DNA of 64,000 nucleotides, taken from positions 2,914,001-2,978,000 of the forward strand of contig NZ_JACBZM010000001.1 in NCBI RefSeq assembly GCF_013408525.1, written 5' to 3'. The notes beneath the pieces were generated by a model, which did no database searches, was not told the origin of the DNA, and worked only from the letters and a program-made list of their open reading frames with translations. The translations under genes and the position numbers were made by a program. The number at the start of each line of letters is the position of its first letter. Within the stretch, counting starts at the first letter, position 1. This DNA comes from Nocardioides aromaticivorans (GTDB lineage: Bacteria; Actinomycetota; Actinomycetes; Propionibacteriales; Nocardioidaceae). Positions 8,637 to 16,965 of this stretch are shown piece after piece.

Positions 8637-8740
8637 GATAGTGTTAATCGACCATGCCGTGGGCGACAGGAGTCACAAGGTGCTCCCACGGCGCGACATT
8701 CCCCGCAGCGCCGGCGAACGGGTGTGATCTCAGTCAGTGG

Positions 8741-10516
8741 TCATCGCGGGGACTGCGCGGCCAGCCGGACGTGCGTGTTGGCAGCGCCGTAGCCGTCGTA
8801 GCCGCCGCGCCGCTCGAGCAGCTCGATGCAGAAGCCCTGCGGCAGCACCGGGGTGTAGGCGTGCAGCAGCTCGCCCTGCGCGCTGCGGTCGTAGAGGGCG
8901 CCGTGCTCGCGCAGGGTCGCCACGAACGCGGCGTCGAGGTCGAGGCGCGCCTCGAGGTCCACGTAGTAGTTGTCCGGGACGGCCATCAGCGGGACGCCGG
9001 CCGCCCGCAGGCGGCGGACCTCCGCCAGCAGGTCGGTGCAGCCGAAGGCCACCTGGACGACGCCCGTCGGGCGCGGCACGTCGGCCACCTCCGCGACGTT
9101 GACCACCACGCGCAGCTCGCCCTTGGCGGGCCGGAACGCGCGGCTGCGGATGCGCCCGTGCGGGTCGATGAACTCCTCCAGCGGCGCGGGCTCCAGGCCG
9201 AGGAGGGTGCGCAGGAAGGCCACCTCCTCGTTCAGCCGTCCCGCCGGTACGGCGACGCCGAGGTGGTCCAGCCCCACCCACCCCTCGGGCGAGCGCCCCG
9301 GCGCGGCGGCGAAGTCGCGCTGCCAGTCGTCCTGCTCGCCGGCCGGCGCGCTGACGAAGACCGGGACGCCGGCAGGGGAGGTGATCCCGGGCAGCAGGCT
9401 GTCGCCGGGGGTGCGGGAGACCGCGACGCTCGGCCACAGGAGGGCCTCCGCGCGCTCGGCGACCTGGGCGACCGGGGAGGCGACGATGCCGAGTGCGGGC
9501 TCCGTGGCGGCGGCGTTGACGAGCACGTCGGCGCTCCCGTTGCGCCACCAGGCGACCGGCTTGTGCCGGTGCCAGCCGGCCAGGGTGAAGCCGAGCCGCA
9601 CCAGAAGGTCGTCGGTCGCCGGGCCGGCGGGCAGCTCGAGGAAGGCGGCGTCGGCGCGCTCCGGCACCGCCGGGGCGAGCGGCGTCCCGCCCGGGCGGAG
9701 CCGGGCCAGCTCGTCCTCCAGGAACACCAGCGAGCGGAGCGCGTCGCGCGCGGTCTCGGCCGCCGGGGCCTCCCGGACGACGTCGCTGAACACCTCGAGG
9801 GACAGCGGGCCGTCGTACCCGGAGCGGATGACGGCGTCGACGACGCCGGAGACGTCCATCGTCCCCTGGCCGGGGAAGCAGCGGTGGTGGCGGCTCCACT
9901 CGAGGACGTCCATGTCGAGCAGCGGCGCGTCCGCGACCTGCAGGAAGCCGATCCGGTCACCGGGCACGCCCTCGAGCGCCTCGGGCCCATCGCCCCGGGA
10001 GAGCATGTGGAAGGTGTCGACGGCGAGGGTCACGGCCGGGTGGGCCGCGCGCTGCACGATGTCCCACGCCTGTCCGACCCGGTGCACGTGGCGCCCCCAG
10101 GCGAGTGCCTCGAAGGCGAGCACGAGGCCGCGCTCGGCGGCGAGGTCACCGAGGGTCGCCAGCTGGGCGGCCGACAGGTCGGGGTCGTCGATCGCGTCGG
10201 GCTGCACGTTGGAGCACAGCAGCACCGCCGGCGCCCCGAGGGCGGCCGCCACGTCGAGCTTCCGCGCCACCCGTCGTACGACGGCAGGGAAGTCGGACGG
10301 GGCGACGCCCTCGACGTCCCGCACCGGCTGGAACAGCTCGACGCGCAGACCGAGGTCCGCGCACCGGGCGGCCACCTCGGCCGGGCTGAGCGGGGACGCG
10401 ACGAGGTCGTTGTCGAACACCTCGATCCCGTCGAAGCCGGCGGCCGCCGCGGCGTCGAGCTTGTCGGCCAGCACGCCGGAGAGGGACACGGTCGCGATGC
10501 TGCGGCGCAGGGTCAT
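8741..10516 (-). CDS. qsuB: 3-dehydroshikimate dehydratase, QsuB-like two-domain protein
   Basis: A 591-residue enzyme converting 3-dehydroshikimate to protocatechuate. Residues about 1-275 form a xylose-isomerase-like TIM barrel with plausible metal ligands in LAFEALAWG, AVDTFHML and LSLEVFSD. Residues about 300-591 form a VOC/HPPD-like region (WVGLDHLGVAV, FIDPHGRIRSRAF, HAYTPVLPQGFCIELLERRGGYDGYG). This fusion matches QsuB of Corynebacterium and bacterial DSDs with a vestigial HPPD half. It is the last gene of the four-gene shikimate/quinate operon and overlaps the dehydrogenase gene by 4 bp. Confidence 0.92.
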   Translation of the reverse strand: MTLRRSIATVSLSGVLADKLDAAAAAGFDGIEVFDNDLVASPLSPAEVAARCADLGLRVELFQPVRDVEGVAPSDFPAVVRRVARKLDVAAALGAPAVLLCSNVQPDAIDDPDLSAAQLATLGDLAAERGLVLAFEALAWGRHVHRVGQAWDIVQRAAHPAVTLAVDTFHMLSRGDGPEALEGVPGDRIGFLQVADAPLLDMDVLEWSRHHRCFPGQGTMDVSGVVDAVIRSGYDGPLSLEVFSDVVREAPAAETARDALRSLVFLEDELARLRPGGTPLAPAVPERADAAFLELPAGPATDDLLVRLGFTLAGWHRHKPVAWWRNGSADVLVNAAATEPALGIVASPVAQVAERAEALLWPSVAVSRTPGDSLLPGITSPAGVPVFVSAPAGEQDDWQRDFAAAPGRSPEGWVGLDHLGVAVPAGRLNEEVAFLRTLLGLEPAPLEEFIDPHGRIRSRAFRPAKGELRVVVNVAEVADVPRPTGVVQVAFGCTDLLAEVRRLRAAGVPLMAVPDNYYVDLEARLDLDAAFVATLREHGALYDRSAQGELLHAYTPVLPQGFCIELLERRGGYDGYGAANTHVRLAAQSPR

Positions 10517-11367
10517 GACGACGTCAGCTCCGCGAAGTGGCGGGCGATCCGGTCGGCGTCCGCGCGGCGTCCGGTGAAGAGCTCGAACGCGTCGACCGCC
10601 TGGCCGACGGCCATCCCGCCACCCGGCAGCACGCGGCAGCCCCGGCCGCGGGCCAGGGCGACGAGCTCGGTCTCCAGCGGGAAGTAGACGACGTCGGCCA
10701 CCCACAGCCGCTCCTCGACGAGCGCCGCCGGGACCGGCAGGCCGGCGTGGCCGTGCATGCCGATCGGGGTCGCGTTGACGAGTCCGTCGGCGTCGGTGAT
10801 CGCGGCGGCGACGTCGGTGACCGCGTCGATCCGCTCGGCCGCGAACCGCTTGCCCAGCCGGATCGCGGCGGCCTCGGCGCGGTCGATGTCGGTGTCGTGG
10901 ATCGCGACGTGCGCCGCGCCCTGGTCGAGCAGCGCGTAGGCGACGGCCAGGCCCGCGCCGCCGGCGCCGACCACGACGGCGCGGTCGGTGACCGCGTCGG
11001 GGAGCGTGCTGCGGAAGGCGCGGCCCCAGCCGGACCAGTCGGTGTTGTGGCCGACCAGCCGGCCGTCGCGCATCACCACGGTGTTCACGGCGCCGAGGTC
11101 GTCGGCGGCGCGGGACACCTCGTCGAGCAGGGGCAGCACCGCCTGCTTGAACGGGTGGGTGATGTTGAGGCCGTCGAAGCCGAGCGCCTGGGCCCAGTGC
11201 ACGACGGACGGCAGATCCTCGACGGCGAGGCCGCGGACCTCCGCGTCGATGCGTCGGTAGGTCAGGTTCAGGCCGTGGGCGCGGCCCTCGGCCTCCTGCA
11301 TCGCGGGCGTCAGGGAGCGGCCGATGCCCGCGCCGACGAGGCCGAGCGCGAAGGACGTCCCGCTCAT
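10513..11367 (-). CDS. qsuD: Shikimate/quinate dehydrogenase
   Basis: A 284-residue AroE/QsuD-family enzyme. Substrate-domain motifs are GRSLTPAMQEAE, NITHPFKQ (catalytic Lys) and NTDWSGW (catalytic Asp). The Rossmann motif is VGAGGAGLAVAYAL. The phrase SLTPAMQEAEG is typical of the NAD-dependent actinobacterial quinate/shikimate branch rather than biosynthetic AroE. In this operon it probably oxidises imported shikimate or quinate to the 3-dehydro compounds. Start and stop overlap the neighbours as ATGA. Confidence 0.9.
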   Translation of the reverse strand: MSGTSFALGLVGAGIGRSLTPAMQEAEGRAHGLNLTYRRIDAEVRGLAVEDLPSVVHWAQALGFDGLNITHPFKQAVLPLLDEVSRAADDLGAVNTVVMRDGRLVGHNTDWSGWGRAFRSTLPDAVTDRAVVVGAGGAGLAVAYALLDQGAAHVAIHDTDIDRAEAAAIRLGKRFAAERIDAVTDVAAAITDADGLVNATPIGMHGHAGLPVPAALVEERLWVADVVYFPLETELVALARGRGCRVLPGGGMAVGQAVDAFELFTGRRADADRIARHFAELTSS

Positions 11368-11840
11368 GACGCGACCTCCTCGACCGCGCCGGCGACCAGG
11401 TGGGCGACGTGCTCGACGGCAATCGCGTAGCCACGGGCGCCACAGCCGGTGACGACCCCGTCCGCGACCTCGGCCACGAACGAGTGGTGCCGGAAGACCT
11501 CGCGGCGGTGGATGTTGCTCAGGTGCACCTCGACGACGGGGCCCTCGACCACGGCCAGCGCGTCGCGCACGCTGACCGAGGTGTGCGACAGCGCCGCCGC
11601 GTTGATGACGACGCCGGCGGCGGTACGCCGCAGCTCGTGGATCGCGTCGACCAGCACGCCCTCGTGGTTGGTCTGGCGGAAGTCGACGTCGAGGCCGAGC
11701 CGGTCACCGGTCTCGAGGCAGAGCTTCTCGATGTCGGCCAGGGTCGCGGTGCCGTAGGCCTGCGGGTCCCGCTCGCCGAGCAGGTTGAGGTTGGGGCCGT
11801 TGAGCACGGCGACCACCGGGCGTCGTACGGGATCGCTCAT
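11364..11840 (-). CDS. aroQ: Type II 3-dehydroquinate dehydratase
   Basis: A 158-residue, full-length type II enzyme. NGPNLNLLGERDP is followed by the catalytic Tyr in AYGTATL; the substrate-binding segment is NAAALSHTSVSVRDA and the C-terminal signature EVHLSNIHRREVFRHHS. It interconverts 3-dehydroquinate and 3-dehydroshikimate. Its place between the transporter and dehydrogenase genes, with 4-bp overlaps both sides, indicates a catabolic role (qsuC-like), though it could also serve aromatic biosynthesis. Confidence 0.95.
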   Translation of the reverse strand: MSDPVRRPVVAVLNGPNLNLLGERDPQAYGTATLADIEKLCLETGDRLGLDVDFRQTNHEGVLVDAIHELRRTAAGVVINAAALSHTSVSVRDALAVVEGPVVEVHLSNIHRREVFRHHSFVAEVADGVVTGCGARGYAIAVEHVAHLVAGAVEEVAS

Positions 11841-13213
11841 CGGGCCAGCTCCGGGACGCGCAGGGCGGCGGCCTCGGCGCGGGTGCGGCCGACCTCGGGC
11901 GTGGGGACCCTGTGCGTGCCGGACGGGCCGCTGAGGACGGCGATCGCGGAGATCCCGCAGGCGGCGACGACGAAGGCGGCGACGCGATACCAGTTGGCGG
12001 CGTCGCCGTCGATCAGCCAGCCGGCGATGGTCGGGGTGAAGCCGGCGAGGGCGAAGCCGAACTGCGTGCCGACGGCCATGCCGGAGAGGCGGACGGAGGT
12101 GGGGAAGTACTCCGCGTAGGTCGCGGGCCAGACGGCGTTCGGCATGCTGTAGACGACACCGGCCAGCGCGATGCCGCTGACCAGCACGAGCGGCACGTTG
12201 TGCTCGGTGATGGACCACAGGAAGAGGGTCACCAGCGCGGCGCTGCCGACGAGGCCGGTGAGGAAGACCGGCTTGCGGCCGATGCGGTCGGACAGGCTGG
12301 CCCACAGCGGGATGGTGCCGACGGCGACGATGTTGGCGATGATCGCGAGCCACAGCATGGTGGTCTTGCTGATCTCGATGCCGTAGTCCTCCGACGTCGC
12401 GAGGTTGAGCGCGAAGACGGCGAACATCGTGTTCACGACCGCGACGAACGCGGCGAAGAAGACGCGGAGCACGCCGGCCCAGTGGTGCCGGAAGAGCACG
12501 CCGAGCGGGGCGGCGGCCTTCTCCTGCCGGTCCTGCTGCTCGGCCTCGCGGTGGAACTCGGGGGTCTCGTCCAGCGTGCGGCGGATGAGGAAGCCGATGA
12601 GCACGACGGCGGCGCTGAGCCAGAAGGGCACCCGCCAGCCCCAGCTGAGCAGCGCGTCCTCGGGCAGGACCGCCGCGAGCGGCAGGAAGACCGCCGGGGC
12701 GAGGATCTGGCCGCCCTGGGTGCCGCTGAGGGTGAAGCTGGTGAAGAAGCCGCGGCGGTCGTCGGGGGCGTGCTCGAAGGACATCGAGTTCGCGCCGGCC
12801 TGCTCGCCGGCGGCCGACAGGCCCTGCAGCAGGCGCAGCGTGACGAGCAGCGCCGGCGCGAGCAGCCCGACCTGGTGGTACGTCGGCAGGCAGCCCACGA
12901 GGAAGGTCGAGATGCCCATCAGCAGGAGGGTGCCGATGAGGATGCGCTTGCGGCCGAGGCGGTCGCCGATGTGGCCCATGAAGAAGGAGCCGATCGGGCG
13001 GGCGACGTACGCGACGCCGAAGGTCGCGAAGGAGGCGATGCTCGCCGCCGTGGCGTTGCCCTCCGGGAAGAAGATCTTGGGGAACACCAGCGCCGCGGCG
13101 GTGCCGTAGATGGCGAAGTCGTAGTACTCCAGCGCGCTGCCGCACCACGCGGCGAGGGCGGCCTTCCGCGGGGTGCGGACCGGGGTGAGGTCCGCGGTGT
13201 GGTCCTGGGACAT
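11837..13213 (-). CDS. qsuA: MFS shikimate/quinate transporter (metabolite:H+ symporter type)
   Basis: A 458-residue, 12-helix major facilitator of the MHS family. It has the N-terminal SALEYYDFAIYGTAAAL motif, GHIGDRLGRKRIL between helices 2 and 3, and a matching SLSDRIGRKP motif in the second half. Shikimate, alpha-ketoglutarate and proline/betaine carriers share this fold. The downstream genes make shikimate/quinate the best substrate guess. It is the first gene of the operon, facing the LacI-family regulator across a palindromic operator. Confidence 0.88.
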   Translation of the reverse strand: MSQDHTADLTPVRTPRKAALAAWCGSALEYYDFAIYGTAAALVFPKIFFPEGNATAASIASFATFGVAYVARPIGSFFMGHIGDRLGRKRILIGTLLLMGISTFLVGCLPTYHQVGLLAPALLVTLRLLQGLSAAGEQAGANSMSFEHAPDDRRGFFTSFTLSGTQGGQILAPAVFLPLAAVLPEDALLSWGWRVPFWLSAAVVLIGFLIRRTLDETPEFHREAEQQDRQEKAAAPLGVLFRHHWAGVLRVFFAAFVAVVNTMFAVFALNLATSEDYGIEISKTTMLWLAIIANIVAVGTIPLWASLSDRIGRKPVFLTGLVGSAALVTLFLWSITEHNVPLVLVSGIALAGVVYSMPNAVWPATYAEYFPTSVRLSGMAVGTQFGFALAGFTPTIAGWLIDGDAANWYRVAAFVVAACGISAIAVLSGPSGTHRVPTPEVGRTRAEAAALRVPELAR

Positions 13214-13285
13214 CGGAACTGCCTTTCTCCGTCGCCTCCACTGTGGACGCGATCTGCGCAGGACGCTACGAGTGGCGCCCGTCAC

Positions 13286-13313
13286 ATGGCAATCGTTTGC
13301 CATTTGTTGCCAT
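13286..13313. promoter_or_regulatory. LacI-type operator between qsuA and the regulator gene
   Basis: ATGGCAA-TCGT-TTGCCAT (13286-13303) is an 18-bp inverted repeat with a CG near its centre, as expected for LacI/PurR-class dimers. A further half-site TTGCCAT follows at 13307-13313. It lies in the 111-bp divergent intergenic region and so probably controls both directions. Confidence 0.75.
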
Positions 13314-13324
13314 ACACTGCTCGC

Positions 13325-14311
13325 ATGACGCTTCCGAAGCGGGTCACCATCACCGACGTGGCCGAGGCGGCCGGGGTCGCGGCCTCCACCGTGTCCCGCG
13401 CGCTGAGCACCCCGGGGCGGGTCAACGCGACCACGCGGGAGCACATCCTCGAGGTCGCCGAACGTCTCGGCTACGTGCCGAACCCGAGCGCCCGGGCGAT
13501 GAGCTCGGGGCGCACGCACACCTTCGCCCTGCTCGTCCCCGACATCACCAACCCCTACTTCGCGGGCGCGATCAAGGGCGCCGAGCGGGCGGCCGCGGCG
13601 GCCGGCAAGACGCTCGTCCTCGGTGACACGCAGGAGAGCCCGTCGGTTGAGCGGGAGCTGGTCCAGCGGCTCGGCCCCGCCGTTGACGGGCTGGTGATCG
13701 CGGCCGCCCGTGGCACCGACGAGGACCTCGCCGCAGCTGCTGGACGACACCGGCTGGCGCTGGTCAACCGCACCCTGCCCGGTGTCGCCGGCGTGCCGAG
13801 CGTGGTCGCCGACTACGACGCCGGCACCCGCCAGATCGTCGACCACCTGGTCTCGCTCGGCCACGAGTCGCTGGTCTTCCTCGCCGGGCCGCACGAGTCG
13901 TGGTCGGGGGCGCGGCGCTGGGCGGGGCTGCTCGCCGCGGCGGAGTCGTCGGGCGTGGCGGCGCGCCGGCTCGGCCCCTACCAGCCGACGCTCCAGGGCG
14001 GCCCCGCTGCCGCCGACGCGGCGCTCGCGGCGAGGGCGACCGCGATCGTCTGCCACAACGACATGCTGGCCATCGGCGTGCTCCGCCGGCTGGCCGGCCG
14101 GGGCGTCCGGGTGCCCGACGACGTCAGCGTCGTCGGCTTCGACGACATGTTCGGCGCCGACTTCTGCCAGCCCGCGCTGACCACCCTCGCCGAGCGCACG
14201 GAGGACGCCGGCGCCTGTGCCATCGACCTGCTGCTGCGACCGGGGTCGGCGGCGACGGTCGTCGTACCGACACAGCTCAAGGTGCGCGACTCCACCGGTC
14301 CCTGCCGTTAA
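13325..14311 (+). CDS. LacI-family regulator of the shikimate/quinate operon
   Basis: A 328-residue LacI/GalR regulator. The helix-turn-helix and hinge segments read TITDVAEAAGVAASTVSRAL and YVPNPSARAMSSGRT, followed by a periplasmic-binding-protein-like effector domain (LLVPDITNPYFAGAIKGAE to VVGFDDMFGADF). It is divergent from qsuA with a matching palindrome between. Inference: represses the catabolic operon until shikimate, quinate or an intermediate binds. Corynebacterium uses a LysR-type QsuR for this, so the regulator class differs here. Confidence 0.9.
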   Translation: MTLPKRVTITDVAEAAGVAASTVSRALSTPGRVNATTREHILEVAERLGYVPNPSARAMSSGRTHTFALLVPDITNPYFAGAIKGAERAAAAAGKTLVLGDTQESPSVERELVQRLGPAVDGLVIAAARGTDEDLAAAAGRHRLALVNRTLPGVAGVPSVVADYDAGTRQIVDHLVSLGHESLVFLAGPHESWSGARRWAGLLAAAESSGVAARRLGPYQPTLQGGPAAADAALAARATAIVCHNDMLAIGVLRRLAGRGVRVPDDVSVVGFDDMFGADFCQPALTTLAERTEDAGACAIDLLLRPGSAATVVVPTQLKVRDSTGPCR

Positions 14312-14357
14312 TCCATTGTGCGGCGCCGGAGCCCGACCTACGGTTGTCGCACACGGG

Positions 14358-14531
14358 AAAGGAGGTGGTCCGAAGAATGATTTCTCATCGGATGCGTGAG
14401 GTGGCTGCTCGCTAGCAGCCCGCAGTACGTACTACTTCGGCTGCGACGCGAATCCAACAGCAGCCACCCGACCCGCAGGTGAGTCCGGATCATCCACCGG
14501 ACGGGGCTCGTCCGAGCCGCACCTGCGGGTC
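14358..14531 (+). ncRNA. Candidate structured leader/attenuator RNA
   Basis: A strong AAAGGAGG (14358-14365) precedes a 12-codon ORF. GGCTGCT at 14403-14409 can pair locally with AGCAGCC at 14414-14420; alternatively GGTGGCTGCT (14400-14409) can pair with AGCAGCCACC at 14459-14468. The two pairings exclude each other. Next is a 12-bp stem (14470-14481 with 14520-14531) enclosing two 6-bp hairpins (GTCCGG/CCGGAC and GGCTCG/CGAGCC), a three-way junction. There is no T-run. I could not match it to a named RNA family. Confidence 0.5.
14377..14415 (+). CDS. Putative 12-residue leader peptide
   Basis: ATG at 14377 to TAG at 14415 encodes MISHRMREVAAR. An AAAGGAGG ribosome site lies 11 nt upstream. 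The last codons overlap the left arm of two alternative hairpins, so translation would change RNA folding. The codons (ATT, TCT, CAT, CGT, GCT) use T in third position far more than neighbouring genes, suggesting constraint by RNA structure. The target gene is uncertain; the downstream MFS pump has its own promoter. Confidence 0.45.
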   Translation: MISHRMREVAAR

Positions 14532-14572
14532 GCTGCATTTCCGGGGTGCTCGCTGGGGGCCGGTCGGCGGGT

Positions 14573-14686
14573 GCTGTAACACGCTGTCCACCCGACTGGT
14601 CGGCGCTTTTCGGCACGACACGCCGGGCGCGTACGCCGAATCACGCCGAGAACCGCCGGGTAGTCGGGCGAACAGCGTGTTACAGC
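14573..14686. repeat. Long inverted repeat upstream of the MFS pump
   Basis: GCTGTAACACGCTGT (14573-14587) is exactly complementary to 14672-14686. The stem extends inward to about 25 bp with two mismatches (CCCGACT at 14591-14597 with AGTCGGG at 14662-14668). The 64-nt interior holds smaller GCCGAA-type hairpins. It lies between the leader-like RNA and the MFS promoter. Confidence 0.85.
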
Positions 14687-14723
14687 GCGACCGGGCGGCC
14701 GATGTCTGACCGGTCACAGAAAG

Positions 14724-14767
14724 TTGCCGTCGTCAACCAATCCGAGATATGGTTGATACATGTCAAC
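14724..14767 (+). promoter_or_regulatory. Leaderless promoter and MarR-type operator of the MFS pump
   Basis: TTGCCG (14724-14729), an 18-bp spacer and TATGGT (14748-14753) form a good sigma-70 promoter. The start ATG at 14760 is 7 nt after the -10, so the transcript should begin at the start codon. GTTGA-TACATG-TCAAC (14752-14767) overlaps the -10 and the start, and CAACCA/TGGTTG arms flank the -10. These are plausible sites for the MarR encoded downstream. Confidence 0.65.
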
Positions 14768-16430
14768 TACTTCATCGGCGACCGCCGAGCCGGGTCAGAT
14801 GACCCACCGCGAGATCATGGAGGCCCTGACCGGGCTCCTCCTGGCGATGTTCGTCGCCATGCTCTCGAGCACCGTGGTCAGCAACGCGCTGCCCGCGATC
14901 GTGACCGACCTGCACGGCAGCCAGACCGGCTACACGTGGGTCGTCGTCGCCACCCTCCTCACGATGACCGCGACCACCCCGATCTGGGGCAAGCTGGCCG
15001 ACCTGTTCAGCAAGAAGCTCCTCGTCCAGGCTGCGCTGGTCATCTTCTCCATCGGCTCCGTCGTCGCCGCGATCGCGCCCAACATGGGCGTCCTGATCGG
15101 CGCGCGCGCCTTCCAGGGCCTCGGCGTCGGCGGCCTGACCGCGCTGGTGCAGGTCGTCATCGCCTCGATGGTCTCCCCCCGCGAGCGCGGCCGCTACAGC
15201 GGCTACATCGGGGCCGTCTTCGCCACCGCGACCGTCAGCGGCCCGCTGCTCGGCGGCCTGGTCGTCGACAGCCCGCTCGGCTGGCGCGGCTGCTTCATGA
15301 TCGGTCTCCCGGTCGCGGCGATCGCGTTCGTCGTACTCCAGAAGACGCTGCACCTGCCGACGGTCAAGCGCGAGGTGAGGATCGATTACCTCGGCGCGAC
15401 CCTGATCATGGGCGGCATCAGCCTGATCCTCGTGTGGGTCAGCCTGGCCGGCAACAACTTCGACTGGATCTCCGGTACGTCGGCCGCACTCGTCGCTGCG
15501 AGCCTGCTCCTGATCGCCGCGGCCCTGTGGGTCGAGGCCCGCGTCGCCGCCGAGCCGGTCATCCCGCTGCGCCTCTTCCGCGACCGCACCACCGCGCTGG
15601 CGACCGCCGCGTCGGTGATGATCGGTGTCGCGATGTTCGGTGCGACGGTCTACCTGAGCCAGTACTTCCAGCTCGCCCGCGGGATGAGCCCGACCGAGGC
15701 CGGCCTGATGTCGATCGCGATGGTCGGCGGCCTGCTCGTCTCGAGCATCATCAGCGGCCGGGTCATCACCCGCACCGGCCTGTGGAAGCGGTGGCTGGTC
15801 GGCGGCATGGTCTTCGTCATCGCCGGCATCGCCCTGCTCGGCACCATCGACGCGGAGACCCCGCTCCTCGTGGTCGGCGCCTACATGGCGCTCACCGGCA
15901 TCGGCCTCGGCGCGACCATGCAGAACCTCGTGCTCTCCGTGCAGAACAACACCGCTCCCGAGGACCTCGGCGCCGCCAGCTCGGTGGTCGCGATGTTCCG
16001 CTCGATCGGCGGCTCGGCCGGTGTCGCCGCGCTCGGCGCGGTGCTCGCGCACCAGGTCACCTCCAGCGTCAAGGACGGCCTGGGCGCGCTGCTCGCCTCC
16101 GGCCAGGTCAGCCCGGAGCAGCTCGCGCAGATGCAGCACTCCACCGGCGACATCCCCGACCTGGCCGCGCTGCCCGCGCCGATCAGGGCGCTCTACGAGG
16201 CGTCCTTCGGCGAGGCGGTCGGCCACCTGTTCATGGTCGCGGTGCCGTTCGCGATCGTCGCCTTCGTCTGCATCCTCTTCATCAAGGAGGTCCCGCTGCG
16301 GACCACCACCGGCAGCCCCTCGGTCGCCGAGTCGGAGATCGAGGCCGGCGTGGTCGCCACCGGCGAGGCCGTCGACTACCCGGCCTTCGACGTGGAGGGC
16401 GAGGGCGCGCGGGTGGGTGAGCGGCGATGA
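14760..16430 (+). CDS. MFS multidrug efflux pump, 14-helix DHA2 (EmrB/QacA) type
   Basis: A 556-residue drug:H+ antiporter. Features: MLSSTVVSNALPAIVTDL in helix 1, WGKLADLFSKKL (motif A), RAFQGLGVGGL, SPRERGRYSGY and the antiporter motif region GPLLGGLVVD. A 60-residue extracytoplasmic loop between the last two helices (about residues 435-490) and an acidic C-terminal tail are typical of actinobacterial members. The MarR regulator gene follows with a 4-bp overlap. The substrate is unknown. Confidence 0.93.
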   Translation: MSTTSSATAEPGQMTHREIMEALTGLLLAMFVAMLSSTVVSNALPAIVTDLHGSQTGYTWVVVATLLTMTATTPIWGKLADLFSKKLLVQAALVIFSIGSVVAAIAPNMGVLIGARAFQGLGVGGLTALVQVVIASMVSPRERGRYSGYIGAVFATATVSGPLLGGLVVDSPLGWRGCFMIGLPVAAIAFVVLQKTLHLPTVKREVRIDYLGATLIMGGISLILVWVSLAGNNFDWISGTSAALVAASLLLIAAALWVEARVAAEPVIPLRLFRDRTTALATAASVMIGVAMFGATVYLSQYFQLARGMSPTEAGLMSIAMVGGLLVSSIISGRVITRTGLWKRWLVGGMVFVIAGIALLGTIDAETPLLVVGAYMALTGIGLGATMQNLVLSVQNNTAPEDLGAASSVVAMFRSIGGSAGVAALGAVLAHQVTSSVKDGLGALLASGQVSPEQLAQMQHSTGDIPDLAALPAPIRALYEASFGEAVGHLFMVAVPFAIVAFVCILFIKEVPLRTTTGSPSVAESEIEAGVVATGEAVDYPAFDVEGEGARVGERR

Positions 16431-16888
16431 AGGTCGCGGCCTCCCGGACCGACACGCTGCGTGAGCTCGAGGGCGAGGTCGGCGTGCTGATCCGCCGGAT
16501 CCGCAGGGTCATCGGCGAGCGGGCCCGGGCCGTGCACCCCGAGCTGCTGCCGGCGTCGTACCTCATGCTCAGCTACGTCCGCGACAACGGGCCGCTGCGG
16601 GCCTCGGCCATCGGCCAGGTCTTCGACATCGACAAGGGCGCGATCAGCCGGCAGGTCCAGCACCTGATCGACCTCGGCCTGCTCGACCGGTCGCCCGATC
16701 CCGCCGACGGCCGGGCCACCCTGCTGACCGCGAGCGAGGACGCCGTGCGCCGGCTCGAGCAGGTCGCCGACGACCGACGGCAGTACCTCGCCGATCGGCT
16801 CGGCGACTGGTCCGCCGAGGAGGTGGCGGCGTTCACGGCCTCCCTGCGCCGCTACAACGACGCGCTCAACGAGCCCGGCGACCGCTGA
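16427..16888 (+). CDS. MarR-family regulator of the MFS pump
   Basis: A 153-residue winged-helix protein. The recognition region is ASAIGQVFDIDKGAISRQVQHLIDLGLL, the wing has RSPDPADGRATLLTAS, and dimerisation helices lie at both ends. It is translationally coupled to the efflux gene (ATGA). It probably represses the operon from the GTTGA/TCAAC palindrome over the pump's promoter and is released by a pump substrate. Confidence 0.88.
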   Translation: MKVAASRTDTLRELEGEVGVLIRRIRRVIGERARAVHPELLPASYLMLSYVRDNGPLRASAIGQVFDIDKGAISRQVQHLIDLGLLDRSPDPADGRATLLTASEDAVRRLEQVADDRRQYLADRLGDWSAEEVAAFTASLRRYNDALNEPGDR

Positions 16889-16893
16889 CCTGC

Positions 16894-16956
16894 GGTAGTC
16901 CCTGACGAAAAGCACCGGATCCCGCCCGGATCCGGTGCTTTTCGTCAGGGACTACC
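16894..16956. terminator. 29-bp hairpin between convergent genes (palindromic element copy 1)
   Basis: Arms 16894-16922 and 16928-16956 are perfectly complementary with a 5-nt CGCCC loop. It fits the gap between the MarR gene and the opposing glucosidase gene, so it can act as a bidirectional terminator. The first 25 nt of each arm recur almost exactly at 21152-21215, inside the pcm coding sequence. Confidence 0.9.
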
Positions 16957-16965
16957 CTGCGGCGG

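Noticed and set aside
8544..8640. Possible SAM riboswitch before metQ
   Set aside because: No SAM-I or SAM-IV core sequence was recognised; only a short palindrome and AT-rich promoter-like DNA are present.
14530..14760. Small frames across the large inverted repeat upstream of the MFS gene
   Set aside because: No start signals, and the composition follows the repeat arms.
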